5,582 nucleotides of DNA, from assembly GCA_021850835.1 (NCBI GenBank), contig JAJZKS010000135.1, positions 1-5,582 of the forward strand, in the 5' to 3' direction. Position numbers and translations under genes: made by a program. Positions 1 to 5,582 of this stretch are shown piece after piece (the first letter of the stretch is position 1; every line of letters begins with the position of its first letter). The notes under the pieces are model-generated. The model was not told the DNA's origin. It saw only the letters and a program-made list of their open reading frames with translations, and made no database searches. This DNA comes from Thermoplasmata archaeon. GTDB taxonomy: Archaea; Thermoplasmatota; Thermoplasmata; Thermoplasmatales; Thermoplasmataceae.

Positions 1-1
1 T

Positions 2-463
2 TCATATTGTTTTGGCTTTAAGGTAGTAATGGAGACACTGGATTCTGGCAGGATCGCAATAGCTGCGCAGGCACTGGGCATAGCTGAGGGTGCTCTTGAG
101 GAAGCCGTGGATTATGTAAAGCAGAGGAAACAATTTGGAACCAGCATATCCAGTTTCCAGGGGATACAGTTTATGCTGGCTGACATGGCAACCCAGATCG
201 ACGCGGCAAAACTCTTGACCTACAGGGCTGCGGAAGCATGGGACAAGCATGAGAATGCCATTAAAATTTCATCAGAAGCTAAACTGTACGCCTCGGACGT
301 GGCCATGAAAATAACCACTGACTGCCTTCAGCTGTTTGGCGGATATGGATACACAACAGAATTCGATGCCGAGAGGCACATGAGGGATGCGAAGATCACC
401 CAGATTTATGAAGGCACGAACCAGATTCAGAGGATTATCATAGCTAGGGAGCTTCTACGGTAG
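2..463 (+). CDS. Acyl-CoA dehydrogenase, C-terminal part (5' end cut by window edge)
   Basis: This is the C-terminal helical domain of a flavin-dependent acyl-CoA dehydrogenase, which makes 2,3-enoyl-CoA and passes electrons to an electron-transfer flavoprotein. The reading frame is open to the left edge. The ATG at 29 is not a real start: the preceding residues GFKVVM belong to the family's conserved GFK..M segment. Counting from that ATG, visible family motifs are METLDSGRI (1-9), RKQFG (33-37) followed by SSFQGIQF, QLFGGYGY (101-108), and the C-terminal YEGTNQIQR (127-135). Glu128 in YEGT corresponds to the catalytic base of the medium-chain, short-chain and butyryl-CoA dehydrogenase types, so the visible half looks functional. 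About 154 of the usual ~380 residues are seen. The exact substrate cannot be told from this part. The first few residues (SYCF) fit the family less well than what follows. The DUF72 frame begins at or within a few bases of its TAG stop, which suggests co-transcription. Confidence 0.93.
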   Translation, partial: SYCFGFKVVMETLDSGRIAIAAQALGIAEGALEEAVDYVKQRKQFGTSISSFQGIQFMLADMATQIDAAKLLTYRAAEAWDKHENAIKISSEAKLYASDVAMKITTDCLQLFGGYGYTTEFDAERHMRDAKITQIYEGTNQIQRIIIARELLR

Positions 464-468
464 CCAAT

Positions 469-1284
469 ATAAGAATAGGCAGTTCTGGTTGGATTTACCC
501 GGACTGGAATACTACCTTCTACAGGAAGGGCGTGAAAGACCGCCTCTCATATTATTCCTCAGTTTTTAACGCCGTGGAAGTGAATTCAACTTTCTATTCT
601 CCACTTCCAAGGACAACCCTTGCAAAGTGGGCCAAAACTACCAAAGGGCGTGATTTTCTGTTTGCAGTAAAGATTCCCGGTTCTGTAACGCACGACAACC
701 TAATAGGGAAGACAAATGAGGCTTGCAATGAAATGCTGAAATTCAAGGAGACGCACCTCGATTACCTTTCAGGAGAAGGCATTCTTGGACCCGTCCTGTT
801 TCAGCTCCCCCCTTATTTTCGGGCAGAACATATGGACAAACTCATTCATGTTATCTCATCCTTTGACCGGGATAAGTTCACCTGTTTCGTGGAACCCAGG
901 CATCCCGGGCTCTATGGGAATAAGGAGTTCCAAAGGGAAATTGAACGGATAGGCGCATATGTTGTTGCGGTGGATAGCCCAGAAATGGAAATCCAAAACA
1001 ATATGAATAATTCTTCCGGAAAACAGTACATGAGGTTTCATGGGCGGAACAGAGAGCAATGGTTCAAAAGAGGAGCCGGAAAACTGGAGAAATATGATTA
1101 TCTGTATTCCAAGGAAGAACTGGGTTCATTTGCACACATCATATCTCCTCTCGCCAGCAAGGGTGATGAAATTTTCATTTTCTTCAACAACCATCCTTCT
1201 GGCAAGGCTCCAGCAAATGCAATGCAGCTGATGGGGATGCTTGGGTCAAAGATTCATACAACCAACCAGAATACCCTAATCTGA
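469..1284 (+). CDS. DUF72 / YecE-family TIM-barrel protein, start codon unresolved
   Basis: This belongs to the DUF72 family (COG1801, YecE-like), TIM-barrel proteins without an established reaction; a sugar- or DNA-related hydrolase or isomerase role has been suggested from fold similarity. Numbering from the ATA at 469 (271 residues), the family signatures are RIGSSGWIYPDW (2-13), VEVNSTFY (36-43), VEPRHPGLY (141-149), FHGRN (190-194) and FFNNHPSGKAPANA (238-251). The length is normal for the family. The frame is open from 448, but no ATG, GTG or TTG occurs before the GTG at 532. Starting at 532 would remove the conserved GSSGW..PDW strand and leave 250 residues. Candidate real starts are ATA 469, which gives the usual family N-terminus, or ACG 457, which lies 5 bases after GGAG (448-451). 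A sequencing or assembly error is also possible. The coordinate given is the best homology-based guess. The gene follows the acyl-CoA dehydrogenase almost without a gap and ends 15 bases before gatD. Confidence 0.85.
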   Translation: MRIGSSGWIYPDWNTTFYRKGVKDRLSYYSSVFNAVEVNSTFYSPLPRTTLAKWAKTTKGRDFLFAVKIPGSVTHDNLIGKTNEACNEMLKFKETHLDYLSGEGILGPVLFQLPPYFRAEHMDKLIHVISSFDRDKFTCFVEPRHPGLYGNKEFQREIERIGAYVVAVDSPEMEIQNNMNNSSGKQYMRFHGRNREQWFKRGAGKLEKYDYLYSKEELGSFAHIISPLASKGDEIFIFFNNHPSGKAPANAMQLMGMLGSKIHTTNQNTLI

Positions 1285-1299
1285 CCCATTAACTCTTAT

Positions 1300-2583
1300 A
1301 TGGTTACTGCCAATTACAATGAGAAAGGAGAGCATTTCCACTTGAATAAATTAGAAACCGGAACCTTAATGGATTTCACTTACAAGGGCGCCAAAATGAA
1401 AGGTGTCCTGGTAAGCAGGAGCGAGGGAAACCTGAACATTAAGCTTCTGAGTGGGTATAATCTGCTTGTCCCCGTTAATTCAATTTCTGACATAAAGGCT
1501 GTGGAAACTATCGCGCAGCATGAAGGCACCGAAGAAAAGAACCTGATTCTTGAGCAAGGGCCGAAAAAGGTTGCTTTCATTGGCACCGGAGGAACCATAG
1601 CCAGCAGGGTCGACTATATAACTGGCGCTGTTAAGCCTGTCCTGAATCCGGGCTTCCTGAGGGAAAGTGTCTCAAACCTTTCCAAGTTCACCCTTGACAT
1701 AAGCCTCCTGGAGGCAGTCCTTAGTGAAAACATTACGCCGGAGGACTGGATTCTATTTGCCAGGACCGTCAAAGATAAACTGTCCAAGAATCAAGGGGCT
1801 GTGATTCTTCATGGAACAGATACAATGAGCTATACGGCATCAGCCCTATCCTTCATGTTCCAAAGCCTTTCTGGCCCATTGGTGCTGATTGGTTCCCAAA
1901 GGAGCAGCGACAGGCCCAGCAGCGATGCATTTCTGAATCTTGAAGCAGGCCTTGAGTTTGCTTCCTCGAATTTTGGCGAGGTCGGTATAGCTATGCACCA
2001 GAATACTTCAGACAATGCAGTGGCCCTTCATAGGGGAGTGAGGGCAAGAAAGATGCACTCCTCGAGGAGGGATGCTTTCAGAACAATCGGGGGTCACCCG
2101 ATGGGGAAGTACGAAAACGGGTCAGTTACAATTTCCCCTGATGCAAGGGCACTAAGTGACGAGACAGTCCTGCTGGATAAGCTAGAGACATCTGTTGCGT
2201 TGGTATATTTTCACCCGGGCCTCACGGCTGATGACTTCGCCGCAATTACAGAAAGGAAGAGGGCAACAGTCATAATGGGGACTGGACTGGGCCACACAGG
2301 AACCAGATTGTATTCTGTTATCAAGGGGATAGTGGAGCGTGGTGACCACGTGCTTATGACTACTCAGTGCCTTTTTGGCGGAGTGAACATGAATGTTTAC
2401 TCTACCGGGAGGGAGCTCCTGAAACTAGGTGTTACTCCGCTTTCTAATATGCTTCCTGAGGTTGCCATGATAAAAGCCATGCATGTGCTGGCAAATTATC
2501 CGGAGGAAGAATTCAGCAAGATCATGCATTCAAACCTGCGTGGAGAAATTGTTGACAGAGAATTCCTTTGGGAGGCCAAATAA
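1300..2583 (+). CDS. gatD: Glu-tRNA(Gln) amidotransferase subunit D (asparaginase-like)
   Basis: GatD is the glutaminase subunit of the archaeal GatDE enzyme. It hydrolyses an amide donor (glutamine or asparagine) and feeds ammonia to GatE, which amidates Glu-tRNA(Gln) in the cytoplasm. The protein has 427 residues, a normal length. Residues ~17-70 form the small N-terminal barrel domain (GTLMDFTYKG to YNLLVPVNSI). The type I asparaginase-like domain follows: IGTGGTIASR (94-103, Thr99), HGTDTMSYTA (171-180, Thr173 and Asp174), GSQRSSDRPSSDA (198-210), and RKMHSSRRDAF (250-260, Lys251). The full Thr/Thr/Asp/Lys catalytic set is thus present. GTGLGHTG (327-334) and the NMNVYSTGR segment near the C-terminus also match GatD. 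The ATG at 1300 lacks a Shine-Dalgarno site. An in-frame TTG at 1342 has GGAGA (1327-1331) ten bases upstream and would give 413 residues with all domains intact, so the start is uncertain. Its TAA directly abuts the gatE ATG, implying translational coupling and balanced synthesis. Confidence 0.96.
   Translation: MVTANYNEKGEHFHLNKLETGTLMDFTYKGAKMKGVLVSRSEGNLNIKLLSGYNLLVPVNSISDIKAVETIAQHEGTEEKNLILEQGPKKVAFIGTGGTIASRVDYITGAVKPVLNPGFLRESVSNLSKFTLDISLLEAVLSENITPEDWILFARTVKDKLSKNQGAVILHGTDTMSYTASALSFMFQSLSGPLVLIGSQRSSDRPSSDAFLNLEAGLEFASSNFGEVGIAMHQNTSDNAVALHRGVRARKMHSSRRDAFRTIGGHPMGKYENGSVTISPDARALSDETVLLDKLETSVALVYFHPGLTADDFAAITERKRATVIMGTGLGHTGTRLYSVIKGIVERGDHVLMTTQCLFGGVNMNVYSTGRELLKLGVTPLSNMLPEVAMIKAMHVLANYPEEEFSKIMHSNLRGEIVDREFLWEAK
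1327..1344 (+). promoter_or_regulatory. Possible Shine-Dalgarno and alternative TTG start of gatD
   Basis: GGAGA at 1327-1331 lies ten bases before an in-frame TTG at 1342-1344. The sequence CTTATAT at 1295-1301 resembles a TATA box and would place a transcription start near 1322-1326, just ahead of this Shine-Dalgarno site. If that promoter is used, the ATG at 1300 would not be in the mRNA and GatD would start at the TTG. The site could equally be chance sequence inside the coding region. Confidence 0.3.
2571..2575 (+). promoter_or_regulatory. Shine-Dalgarno site of gatE
   Basis: GGAGG lies within the last codons of gatD, eight bases before the gatE ATG at 2584. It is a good complement to the archaeal 16S rRNA 3' end and supports that ATG and translation of gatE as an internal cistron of the gatDE mRNA. 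Confidence 0.75.
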
Positions 2584-4383
2584 ATGGGTTCCAAAGTGAT
2601 GGTCGGACTCGAAATTCATATTCAGCTCGGAGGCAAAAAGCTCTTCTGCAATTGTGAAACTGAATCAGCAACTGAAACTGGAAATGTCATTGAGCGGAGA
2701 CTCATTGCAACAACCGGTGAATCTGGGAAGTATGATCCTGCCGCTGTTTATGAGAAATCCAGGGCAAGGAGCTTCAGGTACAAAGTCACAGATAACAGCT
2801 GCCTTCTGGAAGCTGATGAAGAGCCCCCACACAGTGTAAATCCGGATGTTCTCAGAAAAGCAGTTTCAATGGCCCTCACACTTAATTGCAAAGTAGTTGA
2901 CAGGGTAGCCTACATGAGGAAGATCGTGATAGATGGCTCAAACACTTCCGGATTCCAGAGGACTGCCATAATTGGCTTCAACGGACATGTAGAAACTTCC
3001 AAGGGAAGGGTTGGAATCTCATCTCTATGCCTCGAGGAGGATTCATGCAGGAAACTGGAAGAACATAACGGGATCGTAACTTATTCGTTGGACAGGCTGG
3101 GCGTACCTCTGATGGAGATAGCAACAGATCCAGACATAGTCGATGAGGAACACGCTGTTGAAACCGCAGAAATAATCGGGAAGAAGGTGCTTCTTGCAGG
3201 TTGGGCAAGGAAGGCTCCCGACGCAATACGGCAGGACGTCAATTTTTCCATGGGACATGGGAGAGTAGAAATCAAAGGAGTTCCGAAACTTTCCACAATT
3301 AAGGCAGCCATTGCATACGAGAAGGAAAGGCAAAGCTGGCTTTCGGAGCTTTCTCCAAAGCTTAAAGGCACGAACTGGGGGCGGCTAAAGTTCCAGGATG
3401 TTTCACAGTTGTTCAGAAATACAAAGTCAAAAGTCATCGCTAGCAACCTGCAAGCGGGAATGAGCGTTTTTGGTACGGTCCTCCCCGGGCTTGCCGGTTA
3501 CCTTAAGGGAGAAAAATACAGAATGGGAAGGGAACTTGCTGATGTTGCAAAGCTCTTCGGATCTGGGGGAATCATGCATTCAGATGAACTGCCAGGGTAC
3601 GGCGTGGAAGGCGAAATCAAAGAGCTGGTAGAATTGCTCAAGCCCGGTAAGGGAGACGGTTTCACCATAATTGTAAGCACCCATAAGGTCATCGGGCTCA
3701 TTGAGGATGCGATGAAAGCAAGGCTCCAGAAACTGGAGAAACTTGAGCTGCCAGAAACCAGGGTGGTATCTGAGGAGGGAACAACCCATTATCTGAGACC
3801 ACTCCCGGGAGGGGAGAGGATGTACCCAGAAACGGACGTGCCAAGCATAACCGTTGATGATACGATGCTTGAAGAAGCGAGAAGAATCTCACCCAGGTCA
3901 GAAGAAGAACTCGTGGAGCATTTGGTATCCGAATTCGGAATCTCAAAACAGGATGCATCAGTCATTTTGTCAGGTGGACAGATGGAGGCATTTCAAAATT
4001 ACAATTTGCTCATAGGGGACAGTAAACTTGCGACCAGGGTTATCCTTCAGGTAATCCCCGAAATGGAAAGGAAGACAGGCAGGGTCATTTCCAGCACCGA
4101 ACTAATTCCTATCCTTGAGGAAGCAGGCAGGAGAAGATGGGACAGGCAGATACTGGAAAGGGCAATGGATCTATACTTCCTTGGAAAGATGACCATAGGC
4201 GACCTGATTAGGAGCGATGAACTTAAACCCATAGGTGGCAATGAATTGAAATCCATGATCATTACGCTTGATAAAGAAGAACCTGTGAATCCCAAGAACA
4301 TCATACCAAGAATCAGGTCAAGGACCAGCCGGCCCTTCAGTCCCACGGAGGCTTTGGCACTGGTGAAAGAGATGTCGGGATAG
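2584..4383 (+). CDS. gatE: Glu-tRNA(Gln) amidotransferase subunit E
   Basis: GatE is the tRNA-binding kinase/transamidase subunit of archaeal GatDE. It phosphorylates the glutamate of mischarged Glu-tRNA(Gln) with ATP and then amidates it with ammonia from GatD. The protein has 599 residues, close to the family's usual ~600-630. The GatB/GatE catalytic domain covers roughly 1-285: VGLEIHIQL (7-15, Glu10 and His12 in the metal/ATP site region), LFCNC (20-24), EADEEPPHSVN (76-86), FQRTAIIGFNG (124-134), DRLGVPLMEIATDPD (170-184) and IRQDVNFS (215-222). An inserted GAD domain, shared with bacterial AspRS and diagnostic for GatE rather than GatB, spans about 290-400, with FGTVLPGLAGYL (296-307) and GGIMHSDELPGYG (328-340). 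LRPLPGGERMYPETD (404-418) returns to the core. The remainder is the helical and C-terminal tail domain used for tRNA recognition. The ATG is preceded by GGAGG and abuts the gatD stop. No anomalies are seen. Confidence 0.97.
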   Translation: MGSKVMVGLEIHIQLGGKKLFCNCETESATETGNVIERRLIATTGESGKYDPAAVYEKSRARSFRYKVTDNSCLLEADEEPPHSVNPDVLRKAVSMALTLNCKVVDRVAYMRKIVIDGSNTSGFQRTAIIGFNGHVETSKGRVGISSLCLEEDSCRKLEEHNGIVTYSLDRLGVPLMEIATDPDIVDEEHAVETAEIIGKKVLLAGWARKAPDAIRQDVNFSMGHGRVEIKGVPKLSTIKAAIAYEKERQSWLSELSPKLKGTNWGRLKFQDVSQLFRNTKSKVIASNLQAGMSVFGTVLPGLAGYLKGEKYRMGRELADVAKLFGSGGIMHSDELPGYGVEGEIKELVELLKPGKGDGFTIIVSTHKVIGLIEDAMKARLQKLEKLELPETRVVSEEGTTHYLRPLPGGERMYPETDVPSITVDDTMLEEARRISPRSEEELVEHLVSEFGISKQDASVILSGGQMEAFQNYNLLIGDSKLATRVILQVIPEMERKTGRVISSTELIPILEEAGRRRWDRQILERAMDLYFLGKMTIGDLIRSDELKPIGGNELKSMIITLDKEEPVNPKNIIPRIRSRTSRPFSPTEALALVKEMSG

Positions 4384-4483
4384 GTTTACTTATTTAAAAG
4401 ATATCATTCAAAAATAGCGTAATTTATTGGTTTTAAAAATAATTGTAAATAATTCTTAAATATCGTTGAAAGATACTGAAAGG
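4384..4483 (+). promoter_or_regulatory. AT-rich intergenic region between gatE and nuoA
   Basis: This 100-base stretch is the only sizeable non-coding DNA in the window and is strongly AT-rich compared with the genes around it. It separates the gatE transcript from the nuo operon. Besides the best-placed TATA box near 4456-4462 it holds other TATA-like runs, TTTAAAA at 4393-4399 and TTTTAAAAA at 4431-4439. T-rich stretches after the gatE stop could end that transcript in the archaeal manner, but no hairpin terminator is visible. No small gene or RNA gene is recognisable. Confidence 0.6.
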
Positions 4484-4484
4484 A
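4455..4484 (+). promoter_or_regulatory. TATA-box promoter of the nuo operon, leaderless start predicted
   Basis: CTTAAATA (4455-4462) resembles the archaeal TATA box. The centre of its TTAAATA core lies 25 bases before the A of the ATG at 4484, the distance expected between a TATA box and the transcription start. Together with the lack of a properly spaced Shine-Dalgarno site, this predicts an mRNA starting at or next to the nuoA ATG. A purine-rich BRE upstream of the TATA box is not clear. The layout is seen in the sequence; promoter activity is inferred. Confidence 0.6.
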
Positions 4485-4921
4485 TGTTAGACGGTTATAT
4501 TCCGTTGCTAATCACCCTGGTGTTAATCATCCTGGGCTTGGTTGCGACTTTCTCCGTCTTGCCCTCAATTTCAGAAAACCGGTATAACAAGGACAAGAAA
4601 ATAAGTCTAAAACCTGATGCAGTGATTGCAAACCTGGTTAAGGAAAGAAGCCCGCCAGTCAAAGATGGGGCTTACCTCCAGACATATGAGTCAGGTGAGG
4701 TTTCCAAAGGAGACATCGGAAAATTCGTAACGGTTCAGTATTATGTCATAATCCTTCTTTTCATTCTGTTCGATGTGGATATGGTCCTGCTTTTCCCGTG
4801 GGCACTGAATTTCAACGCCCTTGGCCTTGTCCCGTTCATCGAGACGCTGATATTCCTGGCCATGCCCTTGTTTGTTGTTTACTATGCTTTCAAGGAAGGT
4901 TATATGAGGTGGCAGAAATGA
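4484..4921 (+). CDS. nuoA: Complex I-type subunit A (NuoA / ND3 family)
   Basis: NuoA is a small membrane subunit at the junction between the quinone-binding module and the proton-pumping arm of complex I. The ATG start gives 145 residues and three predicted membrane helices at about 5-27, 84-107 and 115-136, the family topology. Family motifs are YESG (68-71) and [14 protein letters not shown] (94-107). The acidic residues Glu69, Asp97 and Asp99 match Glu51, Asp79 and Glu81 of E. coli NuoA with identical spacing. The YECG cysteine found in many homologues is serine here, as in E. coli. The loop between helix 1 and YESG is about 40 residues, clearly longer than usual, and rich in charged residues. 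An earlier in-frame TTG (4466) would add six residues, but it lies against the TATA box and has no Shine-Dalgarno, so the ATG is preferred. The stop overlaps the nuoB start as ATGA. The physiological electron donor cannot be read from this subunit. Confidence 0.94.
   Translation: MLDGYIPLLITLVLIILGLVATFSVLPSISENRYNKDKKISLKPDAVIANLVKERSPPVKDGAYLQTYESGEVSKGDIGKFVTVQYYVIILLFILFDVDMVLLFPWALNFNALGLVPFIETLIFLAMPLFVVYYAFKEGYMRWQK
4906..4912 (+). promoter_or_regulatory. Shine-Dalgarno site of nuoB
   Basis: GAGGTGG inside the end of nuoA matches GAGGTGA of the anti-Shine-Dalgarno complement at six of seven bases and stands five bases before the nuoB ATG at 4918. It fixes that start and argues against a longer upstream NuoB frame. 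Confidence 0.75.
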
Positions 4922-5382
4922 AGTCAGGAGATGGTGGAGTACTCACAACAACCCTGGAAAAGGCTCTTGAATGGGGAAGGAGCAACTCCCTCTGGCCACT
5001 TACTTTCGGCCTTGCGTGCTGCGCTATCGAGATGATGGCCATTCAGGCCGCAGATCTTGACATCTCAAGATTCGGGAGTGAAATATTCAGGAATTCACCA
5101 AGGCAGTCAGACCTGATGATAGTTTCAGGGACAGTTACCAAAAAGATGGCACCCAGGCTTAGAAGGCTGTACGATGAGATGCCTTATCCAAAATATGTAA
5201 TTGCCATGGGGGTCTGCGTTATTCAGGGGGGCCCATACAACCAGGGATATTCTGTTGTGATGGGAGTCGACAAAGTCGTTCCAGTGGATGTTTATGTTCC
5301 GGGATGCCCTCCAACCCCTGAGGCTCTCACATATGGAATTATGCTGCTTCAGAAAAAGATAAGAAACGAGACGGAGAGGTGA
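4918..5382 (+). CDS. nuoB: Complex I-type subunit B (NuoB / PSST, cluster N2)
   Basis: NuoB carries iron-sulfur cluster N2, the last centre before quinone reduction in complex I, and sits in the connecting arm with NuoC, NuoD and NuoI. The product has 154 residues, a normal length for the core protein. The four N2 ligands are all present: adjacent Cys34-Cys35 in [10 protein letters not shown] (31-40), Cys100 in GVCVIQGG (98-105) and Cys130 in [10 protein letters not shown] (128-137). The spacing Cys35 to Cys100 equals that of E. coli NuoB; the Cys100 to Cys130 segment is one residue longer. The conserved [10 protein letters not shown] stretch is intact. The start is the ATG overlapping the nuoA stop by four bases (ATGA), with a good Shine-Dalgarno site. 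The related Fpo and group 4 hydrogenase small subunits share this fold, but the nuoA-B-C order favours a Nuo/Fpo-type complex over a hydrogenase. Confidence 0.97.
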   Translation: MKSGDGGVLTTTLEKALEWGRSNSLWPLTFGLACCAIEMMAIQAADLDISRFGSEIFRNSPRQSDLMIVSGTVTKKMAPRLRRLYDEMPYPKYVIAMGVCVIQGGPYNQGYSVVMGVDKVVPVDVYVPGCPPTPEALTYGIMLLQKKIRNETER

Positions 5383-5384
5383 TC
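5376..5384 (+). promoter_or_regulatory. Shine-Dalgarno site of nuoC overlapping the nuoB stop
   Basis: GAGGTGATC is an exact match to the core complement of the archaeal 16S rRNA 3' end and ends four bases before the TTG at 5389 (five if counted from GAGGTGAT). The nuoB stop codon TGA (5380-5382) lies inside it, so ribosomes terminating on nuoB sit on the nuoC initiation site. It is the strongest ribosome-binding site in the window and decides the nuoC start. Confidence 0.8.
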
Positions 5385-5388
5385 ATGC

Positions 5389-5582
5389 TTGGTTGAAATT
5401 CTTGAAGAGTCAACGGGAAAGGATGGAAGGAGAGTCCTCAAGGTTGCCAAGGAAGACCTCGTCCAGCTCATGAAGGAACTGAAGGGGCAGGGATTTGTCC
5501 ATCTTTCTCTCATAACGGGCATAGACAGGAAGGACAGGCTGGAAGTGGTTTACCATCTTCAGAACCTCGAGAAAAATGAATA
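5389..5582 (+). CDS. nuoC: Complex I-type subunit C (NuoC / 30 kDa subunit), 3' end cut by window edge
   Basis: The reading frame from TTG 5389 runs open to the right edge, giving 64 complete residues plus two bases of the next codon. It reads as the N-terminal part of the 30 kDa (NuoC/NdhJ-type) subunit, a scaffold protein of the connecting arm that contacts NuoB and NuoD. The telling segment is GFVHLSLITGIDRKDRLEVV (35-54), followed by YHL, which matches the family pattern of an alpha/beta unit ending in ITG.D and EVVYHL. TTG is chosen because a near-perfect Shine-Dalgarno site precedes it at the right distance and no in-frame ATG or GTG precedes it after the nuoB stop. An out-of-frame ATG at 5385 would terminate after three codons. 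The gene lies in the same frame as nuoB, six bases after its stop. Whether it is fused to nuoD, as in some bacteria, cannot be seen. Confidence 0.88.
   Translation, partial: MVEILEESTGKDGRRVLKVAKEDLVQLMKELKGQGFVHLSLITGIDRKDRLEVVYHLQNLEKNE

Noticed and set aside
532..534. GTG at 532 as the true DUF72 start
   Set aside because: It cuts away the conserved GSSGW..PDW segment. The purine-rich AGGAAGGG before it ends only one base from the GTG and encodes the conserved YRKG residues.
2978..3446. Minus-strand open frames of 80-120 codons opposite gatE, and similar ones opposite gatD, the DUF72 gene and elsewhere
   Set aside because: They lie wholly opposite well-identified genes, show no recognisable domain, and look like shadows of the coding strand.
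4466..4483. TTG at 4466 as the nuoA start
   Set aside because: It lies four bases after the TATA box with no ribosome site. The ATG at 4484 fits both the expected NuoA N-terminus and the TATA-to-start distance.
4798..4917. Longer NuoB starting at an ATG at 4798
   Set aside because: It would overlap most of the NuoA C-terminal region in another frame. The added residues do not look like NuoB, and the ATG at 4918 has a strong Shine-Dalgarno site and the usual ATGA coupling.
1..5582. A novel defence, mobile or multi-gene accessory system
   Set aside because: All genes belong to known metabolic, translation or respiratory families. There are no transposase or integrase fragments, terminal repeats, CRISPR-like repeats or tRNA genes.

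Overview
The window reads as a fragment of an archaeal chromosome, most likely from Thermoplasmata (a Thermoplasma/Ferroplasma/Cuniculiplasma-type organism). The main evidence is an adjacent gatD-gatE pair, the archaea-specific Glu-tRNA(Gln) amidotransferase. The start of a nuoA-nuoB-nuoC cluster, heavy use of AGG/AGA arginine codons and a TATA-type promoter fit this placement. Within Archaea the lineage is an inference from gene content; no rRNA or other taxonomic marker is present. All genes are on the + strand and coding density is very high. Both ends of the window cut through genes.

Layout. (1) 2-463: C-terminal part of an acyl-CoA dehydrogenase, cut by the left edge. (2) About 469-1284: a DUF72/YecE-family TIM-barrel protein of unknown function. 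Its conserved N-terminus has no ATG, GTG or TTG in front of it. (3) 1300-2583 gatD and 2584-4383 gatE, abutting with no gap; together they convert Glu-tRNA(Gln) to Gln-tRNA(Gln). (4) 4384-4483: AT-rich intergenic DNA, the only substantial non-coding stretch, with a TATA box placed for a leaderless transcript starting at the nuoA ATG. (5) 4484-4921 nuoA, 4918-5382 nuoB and 5389-5582 nuoC (cut by the right edge): the first three genes of a complex I-type respiratory operon, tightly coupled by an ATGA overlap and by Shine-Dalgarno sites, one of which overlaps the preceding stop codon.

How the genes work together. The acyl-CoA dehydrogenase delivers electrons from acyl-CoA oxidation, presumably through an electron-transfer flavoprotein. 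GatD releases ammonia and GatE activates the tRNA-bound glutamate. NuoA, NuoB and NuoC belong to the membrane arm and the connecting arm of a quinone-reducing proton pump. The start signals suggest two modes of initiation: leaderless at the head of the nuo operon, and Shine-Dalgarno-dependent for internal genes.

I found no mobile element, CRISPR array, RNA gene, defence locus or novel multi-gene system. The points most worth checking are the missing start codon of the DUF72 gene, the long first loop of NuoA, and the start-codon choices for gatD, nuoA and nuoC.
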